Shown: piece after piece, positions 45,067 to 54,871 of the stretch
How positions within the stretch are numbered: the stretch's first letter is position 1
Layout: each line of letters starts with the position of its first letter
From: Amylostereum areolatum
Lineage: Eukaryota > Basidiomycota > Agaricomycetes > Russulales > Stereaceae
Direction of reading: 5' to 3'
NCBI GenBank assembly: GCA_012932865.1
Contig: SAXG01000006.1
Span: 372,001 to 436,000 of the forward strand
DNA length: 64,000 bases
Notes under the pieces: model-generated
Database searches by the model: none
What the model saw: only the letters and a program-made list of their open reading frames with translations
Told to the model about the DNA's origin: nothing
Translations under genes and position numbers: made by a program

Positions 45067-46724
45067 TCAACGATGTTTGGCGCGCTTCCCCTTGTCGTGG
45101 GGAACGTGCATCGAGGATTTACGTTTGCGCATCTGCCCAGCACGTATCTTTGCGGCTAATTTGTCGACCTCTGCCATAATGTCGTCAGTTGAAGCTATCC
45201 AGAATAGGTCAGCCACGTACTCTTTTGGTACCTGCGATAGTTCTCTGCCCAGGCCGAATACGTCCGCTGCGGGTACTTCAAGAGTATGAGAAACGACAGG
45301 TCACTCGGTAGTAACAAGGATCGGGCGTACCATTTCACTAAAATGCATCCACCGCGCCTTCGTCAGCGTCTCCTCCTCGAAGGCGCGGCTCGCAACGTGA
45401 TTTGCCATGGCATTGATGTCGCCAGCTGTTACTGCACCACCCGCACAACCCATGGCCTGATCCTTGCGCTTAGGGAATGGTCGACCGCCCACGGATGAGT
45501 CATCGTCGTCCTCGTCACTATACTCACTATCCGAGTCTTCATCGTCTTCATCCTCATTCTCTGAGTCTTCATCTGAATTGTCGTCGTCCTCTGAATCTTC
45601 CTGAAGCAGTTGCTGCGTGCTATCCCAGATCTTGCATGCCAATGGTGTTCGACTCCAGTACTTTTTCCATGAACCTTTGGGGTGGTGAGGGACCTAGAGA
45701 CATATTCAGCTCTCAGTTAGGAATTACACGTTCTTTTGCCTACATTTTTGGCAAGGTGTCTGCAAATTTTGCCTTTCGAAATGTCTGGATCGCGATCGGT
45801 GGCCCACAGCAAATAATTGATGAAATACTGTTTATCTTCTGCTGTGAACGCATTGCCGTTTCCTAAACGAACGATGTTTGTTGGGGGGACTGGCTTGCGA
45901 GTCGGCGTTTCAGGCATTGCACCGGCCTCGTCAGGTGTCAAAGCCGAAGCGAGGCTGTTAATAGTAGTCCGTTGAGAGGCGTAGATAGGAGCAGAAGGGG
46001 CCGATGCAGACACGGATGATGAGCCTTGCTTAGCTGCCTTCTCTCGTTTCACTTTTTCGTGTTTGGCTCTTGGGCCAACAAGGGCGGACGATGGTTGAGG
46101 ACGGACCCTAAAGTTGTCCGCAGATGGTTTCTTAAGTGTCTTTACGACCGGTGCCGGGGGTTTGTAGTCAGCGACGAGGTCGTCTATGCGATCCTTGTGG
46201 TCGAGGTAGTAGTCTTTCCACAAATTACCAGCATGGTAATTGACCTGAGAGGGGGGTAGCAAGGCATGAGGGATTGCAGAAAAGTAAAGTTGAGGAAGAC
46301 GCACTGAGTGAAGGCTGTTCAATGCGTCTTTATAGCTGATCCCTTCTTTCGTTGCATTGGCGAGTCGCATAACCAGGAGGTCCTCGTCATTCGCGAACTG
46401 GCCGACTGGGAGGGTGTATCTTTCAAGATCAAAAGCACCACCACCAGCGCTACTCGAGGCTTGCATACTCTGAAACCTCTGGAACATGGAGAGGAAGGTT
46501 TCGTAGGATATGTTTGATATTTGTGTGGGGTTTTGAGCCTGAGACTGCCCGTTCTGATGTTGGTGTTGCTGCTGGGGAACAGAACCCGAGGAGACAGGTG
46601 GATAGGAGGATGGTGAGTTTTGACCGGCGATCGGGGTGGCGTTGCTTTGGAAGTTGCCTAGTAGGGCTGCAATGCCATTTATGATGTCGGGGGAGAGTGG
46701 TATACTTGAAGAAGGGTTGTTCAT
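45067..46724 (-). CDS. SANT/Myb-like three-module protein, member E
   Basis: The most complete member. Starts MNNPSSSIPLSPDIINGIAA, then a Gln/His/Ser-rich segment and EDLLVMRLANATKEGISYKD. A phase-0 intron (GTGCGT...TCTCAG) precedes module 1, WKDYYLDHKDRID. The linker is basic (PRAKHEKVKREKAAKQG). Module 2 is FTAEDKQYFINYLLWA, then a phase-0 intron (GTAGGC...TCTAG) before VPHHPKGSWKKYWSRT. A strongly acidic tract of about 35 residues (SEDDDNSDEDSENEDEDDED and on) precedes module 3, AGDINAMANHVASRAFEEET. A phase-0 intron (GTACGC...TTGAAG) then leads to YPQRTYSAWAENYRRYQK. A last 50-base intron (GTACGT...GGCAG) adds a basic tail (IRAGQMRKRKSSMHVPHDKG, then KRAKHR), a likely nuclear signal. Stop 45067-45069. 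Confidence 0.78.
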
Positions 46725-47064
46725 GATGGGTGAAAGGAAAGGGGTCGCAGCAGCCCAGATCAAAATGATGTATATTTCGCGAGTGCGGCAAATCGCCACC
46801 TGCGCGTGCTTGTGGGCTGTATCCTCTTGTGTCTGCTCGACCAGATGACTGGGGGTGGATTGGCTTGCTCGTCGGTCGGAGGTCTAAGGAGTCGGGATGG
46901 ACGTTCGCCGCGGCCGACCTCAGCCAGGGCTCAGGCTATAGCGGTCACGGGGACTTCGGGAAGACGGGACGGCGCATACCCCACGGGGACTCCTCCATCC
47001 GCCGCGTTCTCATAAGAGCGGAACTGGGCAGGCGACTCTTTCTCCCGGATATCATCTACTCATC
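46725..47064. promoter_or_regulatory. Divergent promoter, member E / MMSDH
   Basis: 340 bases between outward-facing starts at 46724 (minus) and 47065 (plus). No motif resolved. Confidence 0.4.
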
Positions 47065-49397
47065 ATGTTACCCTCCAAGGTCTCTCGTCTCTCGGTCCTA
47101 CGCTCCCGCTCCTATGCAACTGCAGCTGGCCTCAGCGCCCTTGCCCGCCCCAAGGCAGAGCAGATCTCGAAAGAGTGGAAGGGCACCAACGCAACCGGAG
47201 GGAACACGAAGAATTTTATTGGGGGTGAGTTTGTCGAGAGTAGCACTGCCCAGTGGATTGATGTCATTGACCCGGTACGCACATAACCCGAATCTACGCG
47301 TAAACGCTCGCTGACGGTTCCATGTCCAGTCCACTCAAACCCTCGTCACGCGCGTCCCGGAAACAACGAGCGCGGAATTCGAGCAGGCCGTTGACGCGGC
47401 TTCTGAAGCGTTCAAGACCTGGGGGAAGTCGTCGGTGTTGACCCGACAGAGATTCGTTCTCGAGTACGTGATCCGCTCTTTTCCCAGGCTGTCGCTTACT
47501 GAAGTCATCGCGAAGGTTGCAGCGTCTCATTCGTGAGAACGCAGACGCACTTGCGTCTAGCATCGTCTTAGAGCAGGGGAAGACCTGGCCAGGTAGCTTA
47601 ATCGCAGGTTCTCTCTTCAATCTTAATCGAGCATTGCATACTAGATGCCCACGGCGACATCCTTCGTGGTTTGCAGGTGGTGGAACATGCTGCCAGTGCA
47701 CCCTCTTTGTTACTCGGCGAAAAGATAGAAGGTGTGCCAGTCGCCCTACTGTCCGCTATTGCCGTCAAATACTCACTGCTATGATCAGTCAGCAAAGACA
47801 TGGACACTTATGTGCGAAAAGTGCCATTAGGAGTTACTGCTTCGTGGGTTTTTCTCCGGGCATGACAGTCGCGGCATGTACTCACACATTTTGATAGCAT
47901 TGCTCCATTCAACTTCCCTGCGTACGTCGATGCGCATAAATCCCGACCGCTGGCTAACCGGGTACTCCAGTATGATTCCCTTGTGGTCGATTCCAATGGC
48001 TACCGTTACAGGAAACACGATCATCCTGAAACCGTCAGAACGGGATCCTGGTGCAGCCATGATCATCGCAGAGCTCTGTCAGCGTGCGGGGCTTCCTCCG
48101 GGTGTCGTCAACGTTGTTCACGGCACTGTTCCCACCGTCAATGCCATTTGCGATCATCCTGCCATCCGGGCTATCAGTTTCGTCGGCGGTGACCGTGCTG
48201 GCAAACATATCTATGATCGGTGAGTTCGTGACGCATCATTCGCGAGACCTGCACCTAACTCGAGTTATGCAGTGGCACATCAAACGGCAAACGCGTGCAG
48301 TCGAACATGGGTGCCAAGAACCATGCCATTCTTATGCCGGATGGTATGTGAACATTGCCGCTGAATTCACCGTTCGAGTGCTGACCTTTTGTAGCCAACA
48401 AGAACCTGGCTCTAAACTCCATCGTGGGTGCTGCGTTTGGTGGTACGCGTGCTTTTAATGTGGTTCCGTCTGTAGTCTTACTGTAGTCTTATCTCACATA
48501 GCTGCCGGTCAACGTTGTATGGCCATCTCTGTGGCTATCCTCGTCGGCCAGGCGCAGGAGTGGCTGCCGGACCTTGTCAAGCTCGCTCAAAACCTCAAGG
48601 TCAGCGGTGGCTTTGAGAAAGGCGCGGACCTGTACGTCTATTCGTGTCCATTCACTCCTGGCCTGTGTTGTCTCAAAACATCTGTACAGTGGTCCCGTCA
48701 TCTCCCCCGCGGCTAAGAGCCGTATCTTGGGTCTGATCGGTTCCGCTGAGGAAGAAGGCGGGAAGCTTCATCTCGACGGAAGGGACATCAAAGTTGCTGG
48801 CTACGAGCAAGGCAACTTCGTCGGGCCCACTATCATCGAGGCAAACACGACCATGAAGTGCTACCGGTAAATAACATGCCTCCTCCCTGATATCAGCTAA
48901 GTGTAACCAGTTCGGTGTCATAGGGAAGAGATTTTCGGCCCCGCGCTCGTAGTCCTGCGTGCAGACACTCTTGACGAGGCGATCGAGCTCATCAACTCCA
49001 ACCGTTACGGGAATGGGACCGCGATCTTTACACAATCTGGAGCGACGGCGCGCAAGTTTGAAAACGAGGTGTCCGTAGGTCAGATTGGGATCAACGTCCC
49101 GATCCCTGTACCGTTGCCCATGTTCTCATGGAGCGGGAACAAGGCAAGCGTGCTGGGCGATCTCGGGTTCTACGGGAAAAGGTGGAGCGATTCATCATTT
49201 CATTTGCGTCGAACGCTCACGCTGACGTTCACAATAGTGCGTTTGAGTTTTACACTCAGAAGAAGGTGCGTGCTGCTTACCCCGTGAGGTGGACGTGTTG
49301 GCTAACGAGATGAGATTGATAGACTGTTACGAGCCTGTGGAAGGCCGAGGACGCGCTCACGAGCAGGGCGTCTGTCAACATGCCGACACATAATTGA
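47065..49397 (+). CDS. Mitochondrial methylmalonate-semialdehyde dehydrogenase
   Basis: Aldehyde dehydrogenase family, CoA-acylating. It converts malonate and methylmalonate semialdehyde to acetyl- and propionyl-CoA in valine, uracil and thymine breakdown (ALDH6A1/MmsA type). The mitochondrial presequence is [20 protein letters not shown]. Then follow [130 protein letters not shown] and [17 protein letters not shown]. The Cys of GQRC is the catalytic nucleophile. The end is [20 protein letters not shown], then [20 protein letters not shown], stop 49395-49397. About ten short introns all restore frame (checked at TW/PDAHGD, EKIEG/VSKDMD, TAS/IAPFN and FPA/MIPLW). High confidence on family. Confidence 0.93.
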
Positions 49398-49548
49398 TGG
49401 TAGGGAAATTCATGGACGACCACACACCCTAGTACATCATCACGGCCATTTACCGGTGTACATTATACTCGCATTCACAACAGGAGATTCAGATTCGAGA
49501 GTAATTGCCAGCGATGGCTATCGATACATCGTGATATTTAAGCCAAGC

Positions 49549-50203
49549 CTACAAGTTCGCAGATGAAGTCTCCGTCTGCAGGGTATTCAAAAACGCGTCA
49601 GATAGTTTAACGCAGTGGTGATAGCAGGCTTCAAAGTTTTTCTGAAAGAGAGGATCAGCCTCGTTGTCCCCCACAAAGGCGGTCTCGCAGAAGGACGTAC
49701 GATGCCTCCGTAATAAGGATCGTCGATGGGTTTGTTATCGAGGTATGCACCCCAGAGCTTGACCTCCGCTGTGGCGTCCCGAGGTTTGATGTTCATCAGG
49801 TTTCGCAGGTTGGACTCGTCCGCGGCGAGGATATAGGTGAATTGGTGGAAGTCCTCTTTGGTTACTTGACGCGCTTCGTGGGACATGGGAACTTTGAACT
49901 AGATGATCGAGAAACAATGAGGATCGAGCGAAGGGATGTCGAAGAAAATAGCCACGCTTACCTTGCGGCATGTCGCGGTCGCACTGGACACAATACATGA
50001 CATGGTCACTACGAAAGGCAAGCTGCAAAGGAGGTATGATCGTACCGTTCGTCAGGCTCCTCGCCGACATGATATCCGGCGGTGCCGGCACTGTCAACGG
50101 TGAGCTCGATGCCTCGCTCGGCAGCGACGTGTTTAAGGACGGCTTCGCCGATGGGAGAACGGCAGATGTTGCCGAGACAGACTACGAGGACGCTGGGGGC
50201 CAT
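49549..50203 (-). CDS. LTP1: Low-molecular-weight protein tyrosine phosphatase
   Basis: Starts MAPSVLVVCLGNICRSP. The P-loop C-x5-R (CLGNICR) holds the catalytic Cys and phosphate-binding Arg near residues 9-15. Next come IGEAVLKHVAAERGIELTVD, SAGTAGYHVGEEPDE, then SHEARQVTKEDFHQFTYIL, AADESNLRNLMNIKPRDATA and the general-acid loop DDPYYGG with the conserved Asp. The last exon ends HCVKLSDAFLNTLQTETSSA and NL at 49549-49551. Length (about 165 residues) and motif order fit LMW-PTP (yeast Ltp1). Cytosolic; hydrolyses phosphotyrosine. Convergent with MMSDH and head to head with the SH3BGR-like gene. Confidence 0.93.
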
Positions 50204-50556
50204 TGCGAAGGTGAGATGGTGATCGGACGAGGGTGGTTTCGTTGCCGCTGGGCAGGAGCGTCCGCGTTATAAAAGCCTGAGACCGAGTCAGTTGCGGAAT
50301 GAATGCGGTAACTTAGAAGAGCCCGAGTACACTGCCTGCAGGGTTGCTTGCACGCTGCAGCACGCTGCGTGGTGCAGGATGAGGATGCCAAGGCAATAAA
50401 GGTGCTCCAAAGAGCGAGCGCGTATGTATACAGACGCGTCGAGATCCGTCACGAGACATGATAAAGTTGATCGCATCCCTCGCCACTGTTAGCCACTGTC
50501 TCTTCCCCACACTCACTGCCAGACTGCGACCATCGCCTTCGCCACGCCTCTTCACA
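50204..50556. promoter_or_regulatory. Divergent promoter, LMW-PTP / SH3BGR-like
   Basis: About 350 bases between outward-facing start codons at 50203 and 50557. It contains a short direct repeat around 50340-50372 (CACGCTGCAG copies). No specific factor site is claimed. Confidence 0.45.
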
Positions 50557-51696
50557 ATGCCGGCACCGCCTATCCAAGTATTCCTCACAACAATCGCCTC
50601 TCAGCCCGCTCTCCGCCAGCGTCAGGGTTAGTCGTCCTCCCCCTTTCGTCACGTCCTGTCTACATCTTGATCACCGCCAGTCTAGAGTACATTCTTCGCA
50701 TCCTCCAGACCAAAAACATCCCCTTCGACTCCTTCGATCTTGCCTCTGACGAAGACGCAAAACGCCTTTGGAGGCGTAAGGCTCCAGCAGGTTAGCCCAC
50801 CGCTATCCTTCACGGGGTCTTGTCCTCAAGTGCAATCCATCCTAGACAAGCAGCAGCTACCTGGGATCCTTATCGGCGGTACATGCCCAGGAGTGCGTGT
50901 TTCTCTCTGTCGCCCTCGCAGGCCCGTGCTGAGTTTCTGGTACCTACCAAGTCATTCACCGATTTGTACGCTCACACCCTCCGCGTCCCTCCCACGCATC
51001 CTGATATCCCTACCTAGCGAAGAGGCCGTCGAGTTCGATGAACTTGACATCTTCCTACGACGCAATGATTCTTGGGATCCCACCATCGATGAAATACGTC
51101 CTCCGCTGCCGGTGAAGCCCATTGGCGTTCCCGGAGCCTCATCCCCTTCCTCCATGGCCAAACCCGAGCACAAACGCTACATCACCCCCAGTCCTGGTTC
51201 ATCCCCCGCACCTCTTCGCAAGGGCGACCGTGGACCCTCGGGAAAACATCTCACCGAAGCTGATGCCGGACTCAAGAAAGTGGTTGACGAGCTTCGCAAG
51301 CGGAATGAGGAAGAGTTCGACGTTGGAGATAGCCTTTCGGGATACGGATTGCAGGGAGTGAAGGTGACGGAAGATGACCTGTTACTTCTCGTGGAAGAGT
51401 TGGGGCTGAAGGGCGACGATGCGGGCGCTCTCGCCAAGGGCCTGTCCGACATGACATTGAAGGAGGAGTCCGCGTCGAAGGGGAAGGAGACGGTGGAAAG
51501 TACGGAGGTGGAAAGTACGAAGACAGCGGAGAAGAAAGCGAAGGGTCTGAAGGTCCAGAAGAAGGGGACAGAGGGAAAGCCAGATGCGGGAAAAGACGTG
51601 GAGAAGGAAACGAATGCAGCGAAGGATGTGGAGAAGGACCGAAGGGACACACCTCCAGACGAAACAGGAGTTTCTGCGGTTTCTGCCACATCCTGA
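50557..51696 (+). CDS. SH3BGR-like thioredoxin-fold protein with charged tail
   Basis: Starts MAPAPP-like: MPAPPIQVFLTTIASQPALR. After an intron it continues EYILRILQTKNIPFDSFDLA and SDEDAKRLWRRKAPA, then DKQQLPGILIGGTCPG and EEAVEFDELDIFLRRND. This is the glutaredoxin/thioredoxin-like fold of SH3BGR proteins, in which the redox CxxC is absent. The C-terminal half is fungal-specific: a proline/serine stretch, LKKVVDELRKRNEEEFDVGD, VTEDDLLLLVEELGLKGDDA, then Lys/Glu/Thr-rich near-repeats (KETVESTEVESTKTAEKKAK, DVEKETNAAKDVEKD). It ends SAVSATS at 51694-51696. Introns are seen near 50630, 50790, 50880 and 50970. The role is unknown; a scaffold or actin-related function is known only for animal relatives. 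The stop codon lies inside an 18-base tandem repeat. Confidence 0.82.
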
Positions 51697-51733
51697 GTTT
51701 CTGCCACATCCTGAGTTTCTGCCACATCCTGAG
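51680..51733. repeat. 18-bp tandem repeat, 3 copies, overlapping a stop codon
   Basis: Unit TTTCTGCCACATCCTGAG occurs three times head to tail (51680-51697, 51698-51715, 51716-51733). The TGA of the first unit is the stop codon of the SH3BGR-like gene. The rest falls in the 3' flank between convergent genes. Confidence 0.92.
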
Positions 51734-51811
51734 AGATTTTCTACGCAGGAGAGTGTATACCATGTACTCATAAACTATAAGTAGATACATGCCCTTGGAG
51801 AATCAAGAATG

Positions 51812-52871
51812 CTAGAGCTTGGAAAAAGGCATTGAGACGAGATGTCCTCCGTCAAGAGCGATGGTCGCTCCCGAGACATACGCGCCTGCGCGACTCGACA
51901 GCCACAACGCCGTCCCCGCTACATCTTCTGGCGAGCCAATCCTCTGCGCTGGGATATCCTTCAAGATCAGGTCGCCCATATCTGCCAAGGTCTGCGCCAT
52001 CACTGAATGCTCGTCAGCGCCGCGACTTGAGAAGCACGATTCACAATACGCACTTTTGCTCTGGAATGGTCCGCACGCGATAGTGTTGCTGGTAATACCC
52101 TCCCAGCCGAGACGACCGGCCAGCGTTCGGCTCAGGTGGTGCAGTGCTGCCTTAGAGGCAGAATAGGCGTACGTCTCATGCTCCGGCACTCGAAGGCCCT
52201 CCACTGAACCAATCTGAGTGCCCCGGCATTCATAAGAGGAAGGAAGCTGAGGGTAATGGAATACGCACGTTGATTATGCGCGCGGGGTCATTGTAAAACT
52301 TGCCGTCCGTCTGACCAGCTTGGTCCGCCCCCGCACGCAGGAGAGGCAGGCACTTCTGCGTGAGCGTGAAAACGCGTTGGAGGTTCAAAGTTGATGACTT
52401 TGGAGAAACCCTCATCCTGACCAAGTAACCGTCAGCACCCGACGCTACAATCTGCAAACGTGAGCGGAGAGCAACATACCGGGTACGAGTCGATGCCCGC
52501 GCCCCATGCCGCACCGGCATTGTTCACGAGTACATGCAGGGCCTTCTCGCGTTTGGAGAGCTCCGCGACGAGGCGTTCGACCTCAGAGACCTTCTGGATG
52601 TCCGCCGGGATGGCCGCGCATATCCCCGGCCCAAGCTTGTTGAGCTCGTCCACGGTGGTCGCACAATCCTTGGTGGAGCGAGACGAGATGTAGACCCTGG
52701 CGCCGTTGCGAACAAAGCCGGTGGCGATCTAGTCACAAGCATTGAGGGAAGAAAGGACAAGGTTGGAGGGTGGGCCGCGCGCACCATCTTGCCAATACCT
52801 CTGCTTCCGCCGGTGATGAGGACGACTTTGTCTTTGACATTGAATAAACTCGGGAGATCGAAGGTGGTCAT
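51812..52871 (-). CDS. Short-chain dehydrogenase/reductase
   Basis: Classical SDR of about 300 residues. Start MTTFDLPSLFNVKDKVVLIT. The cofactor motif TGGSRGIG follows, then RNGARVYISSRSTKDCATTV, ADIQKVSEVERLVAELSKRE and NNAG (structural motif), DEGFSKVIN, then NLQRVFTLTQKCLPLLRAG, the catalytic YSASKAALHHLSRTLAGRL (Tyr and Lys), NTIACGPFQSK, and the C terminus SPEDVAGTALWLSSRAGAYV then DGGHLVSMPFSKL. Arg in ISSRS suggests NADPH preference. The substrate cannot be inferred; nearest types are gluconate-5-dehydrogenase or 3-oxoacyl reductase-like SDRs. The frame changes at 52387-52389 (AACTTTGAACC on the coding strand); removing one T gives VINLNLQRVF, the expected family sequence. Confidence 0.85.
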
Positions 52872-53268
52872 GGTGGTGGTAGATGTGAATTGTGGGGAGA
52901 CAGGTACGAAACCCGTAGTTTGAGAGAGCTTGGGGATGGTCGGTAGTGGCGAGTGCCGGTATAAGACATGGGCGTTCGCGTGATAAATGCAGACGCCGCG
53001 AACGCGCACACATTGTGGTCGGCTTACTCGGCCCTTCGTTTTGACTTCTTCAAGTCAAACCATAGAACTAAAATGCATTAGCGCGAGGCTGGAGCGCCCT
53101 TCAAATTTATACGTTGACGCTCAACGTACGCTCAGCGCTCAGCCACGTACTTAGAAGGAGCTAGCTGTGGATGAGGAGAAATAAGCAGCGTCTCTACGAT
53201 ACTGTGCTGGCATTTCGGTTTGGCGCCTGCAGCGTTAAATGTACACTAAACCACATACACAGTTCGCG
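52872..53268. other. Intergenic region, no gene seen
   Basis: About 400 bases between the SDR start and the seipin stop. Likely SDR promoter plus seipin 3' flank. Confidence 0.5.
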
Positions 53269-54718
53269 TTATCGGTCCTCGTCTGACAGTTGTATGCTCT
53301 CAGAGAGACGAGAACGACGACGTCGCAGAGGAGACCCACTGGTCGCCGCCGCGGACATGGTCTCCCCTTCCCCTTCATGCTGGACGTAAGGTTTTATGTC
53401 CTAGAACAACGACAATACGTTAGCAACGGGAGACAGTGCTCCTGAACAGAGCACTAACTTCGGAAGCGACGTGGCTTTCACTTGCACTTCGTTTCAACGA
53501 GCGCCTCCTTCTGCGTCTCCCATCCAACGTATCTTGAGAGGCTGTCCGGCTGAGCCTTGGCTCGACCTTAACGGGGGACGGAGAATCTTCGATATACTCG
53601 AATATACCTCCACGCGACCGCGGGTAAGAGCAGGACAGCAAGGGATGCGAAGGAAACAATGAAGAAGGCGGACGCAGATACCAGCGCCGAGGTGAGCGGG
53701 TAGTGGGATATATACCCACTGAAGCGGACCGTGAGCGAAGGTCGTATCACGAATGTGCATACATACCGTATTCCGCGATAGACAATCGCACCCTCGAGGG
53801 AGGCAGGAGAGCACAGCTGACCTCTCGGCCCTCACCCGAGCCTACGTTTTTCCAGCCATCCCTTCGTCCCACTTCGACTCTGGCAACGATAGGACTTGTT
53901 CCTGACGTATATTCGGCGAGGAGGGGGATAGTAAGTGTTTCAGGTGCTTGGCCGGAACCACCTGGAATCCGCTTGGAGGAAGGACAATCGCCTGAAAATG
54001 ACGCATTCAAGCCCGAACCAGGCTAAAGAAATCATATCACTCACGGGTCGGCGAGCAATGGTCAATGTCTTGTTAGAGGGCGTGGCCTAGTACGAGGGTG
54101 ATCATAAAGTTGCCAAGGGCATAGTTGGACTGAATTGCGGGTAGGACGATGTGAAGGGAGATATCATATGGTTGCATTGCGTTCATATACGGAAGTGCAG
54201 CCTCTGCATAAGGAGGAGTATTGTCTCTATACAATTCATTGAAGAAGGGCTCGATGAAGTGAAGAGAGGTACGCACCCGTACTGAAGATACAAGGGAGCT
54301 TCCCATCCTACGGCTCCGGTGCTCCATACGTATACACCGGCTATAGAAGACAAGGCAAGAAGGATGGGTATAGACAGCAGAAGTGCGACCAGAGGGATAA
54401 ACGGAGGAGTTATGACCCTTGTGATGGAGACGGAGAGCGCATAGATCAAATGGAAGGGAATAAAGACTGTTGTCTTCACCGTCGAAAGCCAGTCCTGATT
54501 AGTGACAGTCCTGCCCTTGTCCTTTGGTGTGGGATGCTGGACGACGCTCGGCCATGGAAGATGGGAGGAAGAAGAGCAAGGATCCCATCCGAGAAAGAGC
54601 CATGCTATATTCCCATTGGCGTGCAGTTTTGCAGTCAACGTCTGAATGTAAGTCTGAAGTCAAGTGAGTCTCCGAGGCGCGTCGGAAGCGGAGAGTCGAG
54701 ATTCCATCATCTCACCAT
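53269..54718 (-). CDS. Seipin (lipid droplet assembly protein)
   Basis: ER membrane protein that organises lipid-droplet formation. Two membrane segments flank a lumenal domain. TM1 is PLVALLLSIPILLALSSIAG. The lumenal domain has EAALPYMNAMQPYDISLHIV, LPAIQSNYALGNFMITLVLG, LTIPLLAEYTSGTSPIVARV and EVGRRDGWKNVGSGEGREVS. The second segment follows GPLQWVYIPLPAHLG in alternate frame (LTSALVSASAFFIVSFASLA). The cytoplasmic C-terminal tail is basic and Ser-rich (LDGRRRRRRSLKRSASESHV), ending in DIKPYVQHEGEGETMSAAAT then LRRRRSRLSESIQLSDEDR at 53269-53271. Exon 2 appears to start at 54494 (after TAATCAG) with DWLSTVKTTVFIPFHLIYAL. The start is uncertain: the only simple ATG with a donor is at 54718 (ATG directly followed by GTGAGA). 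Family call is firm, start is not. Confidence 0.85.
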
Positions 54719-54871
54719 CTTGACTGCGGCCAAACTGCGGCGCTGGGCTCCTGAGGTTAGGATTTTCAAAATGAACGTCGGTGACACTATCAACCCAAAC
54801 CTTTACTTTGCTATAGCCAGTCTGCCCTTCCACTCCCTTGAGTCTTCCCGAATACCCCAAATCCCCAAATC

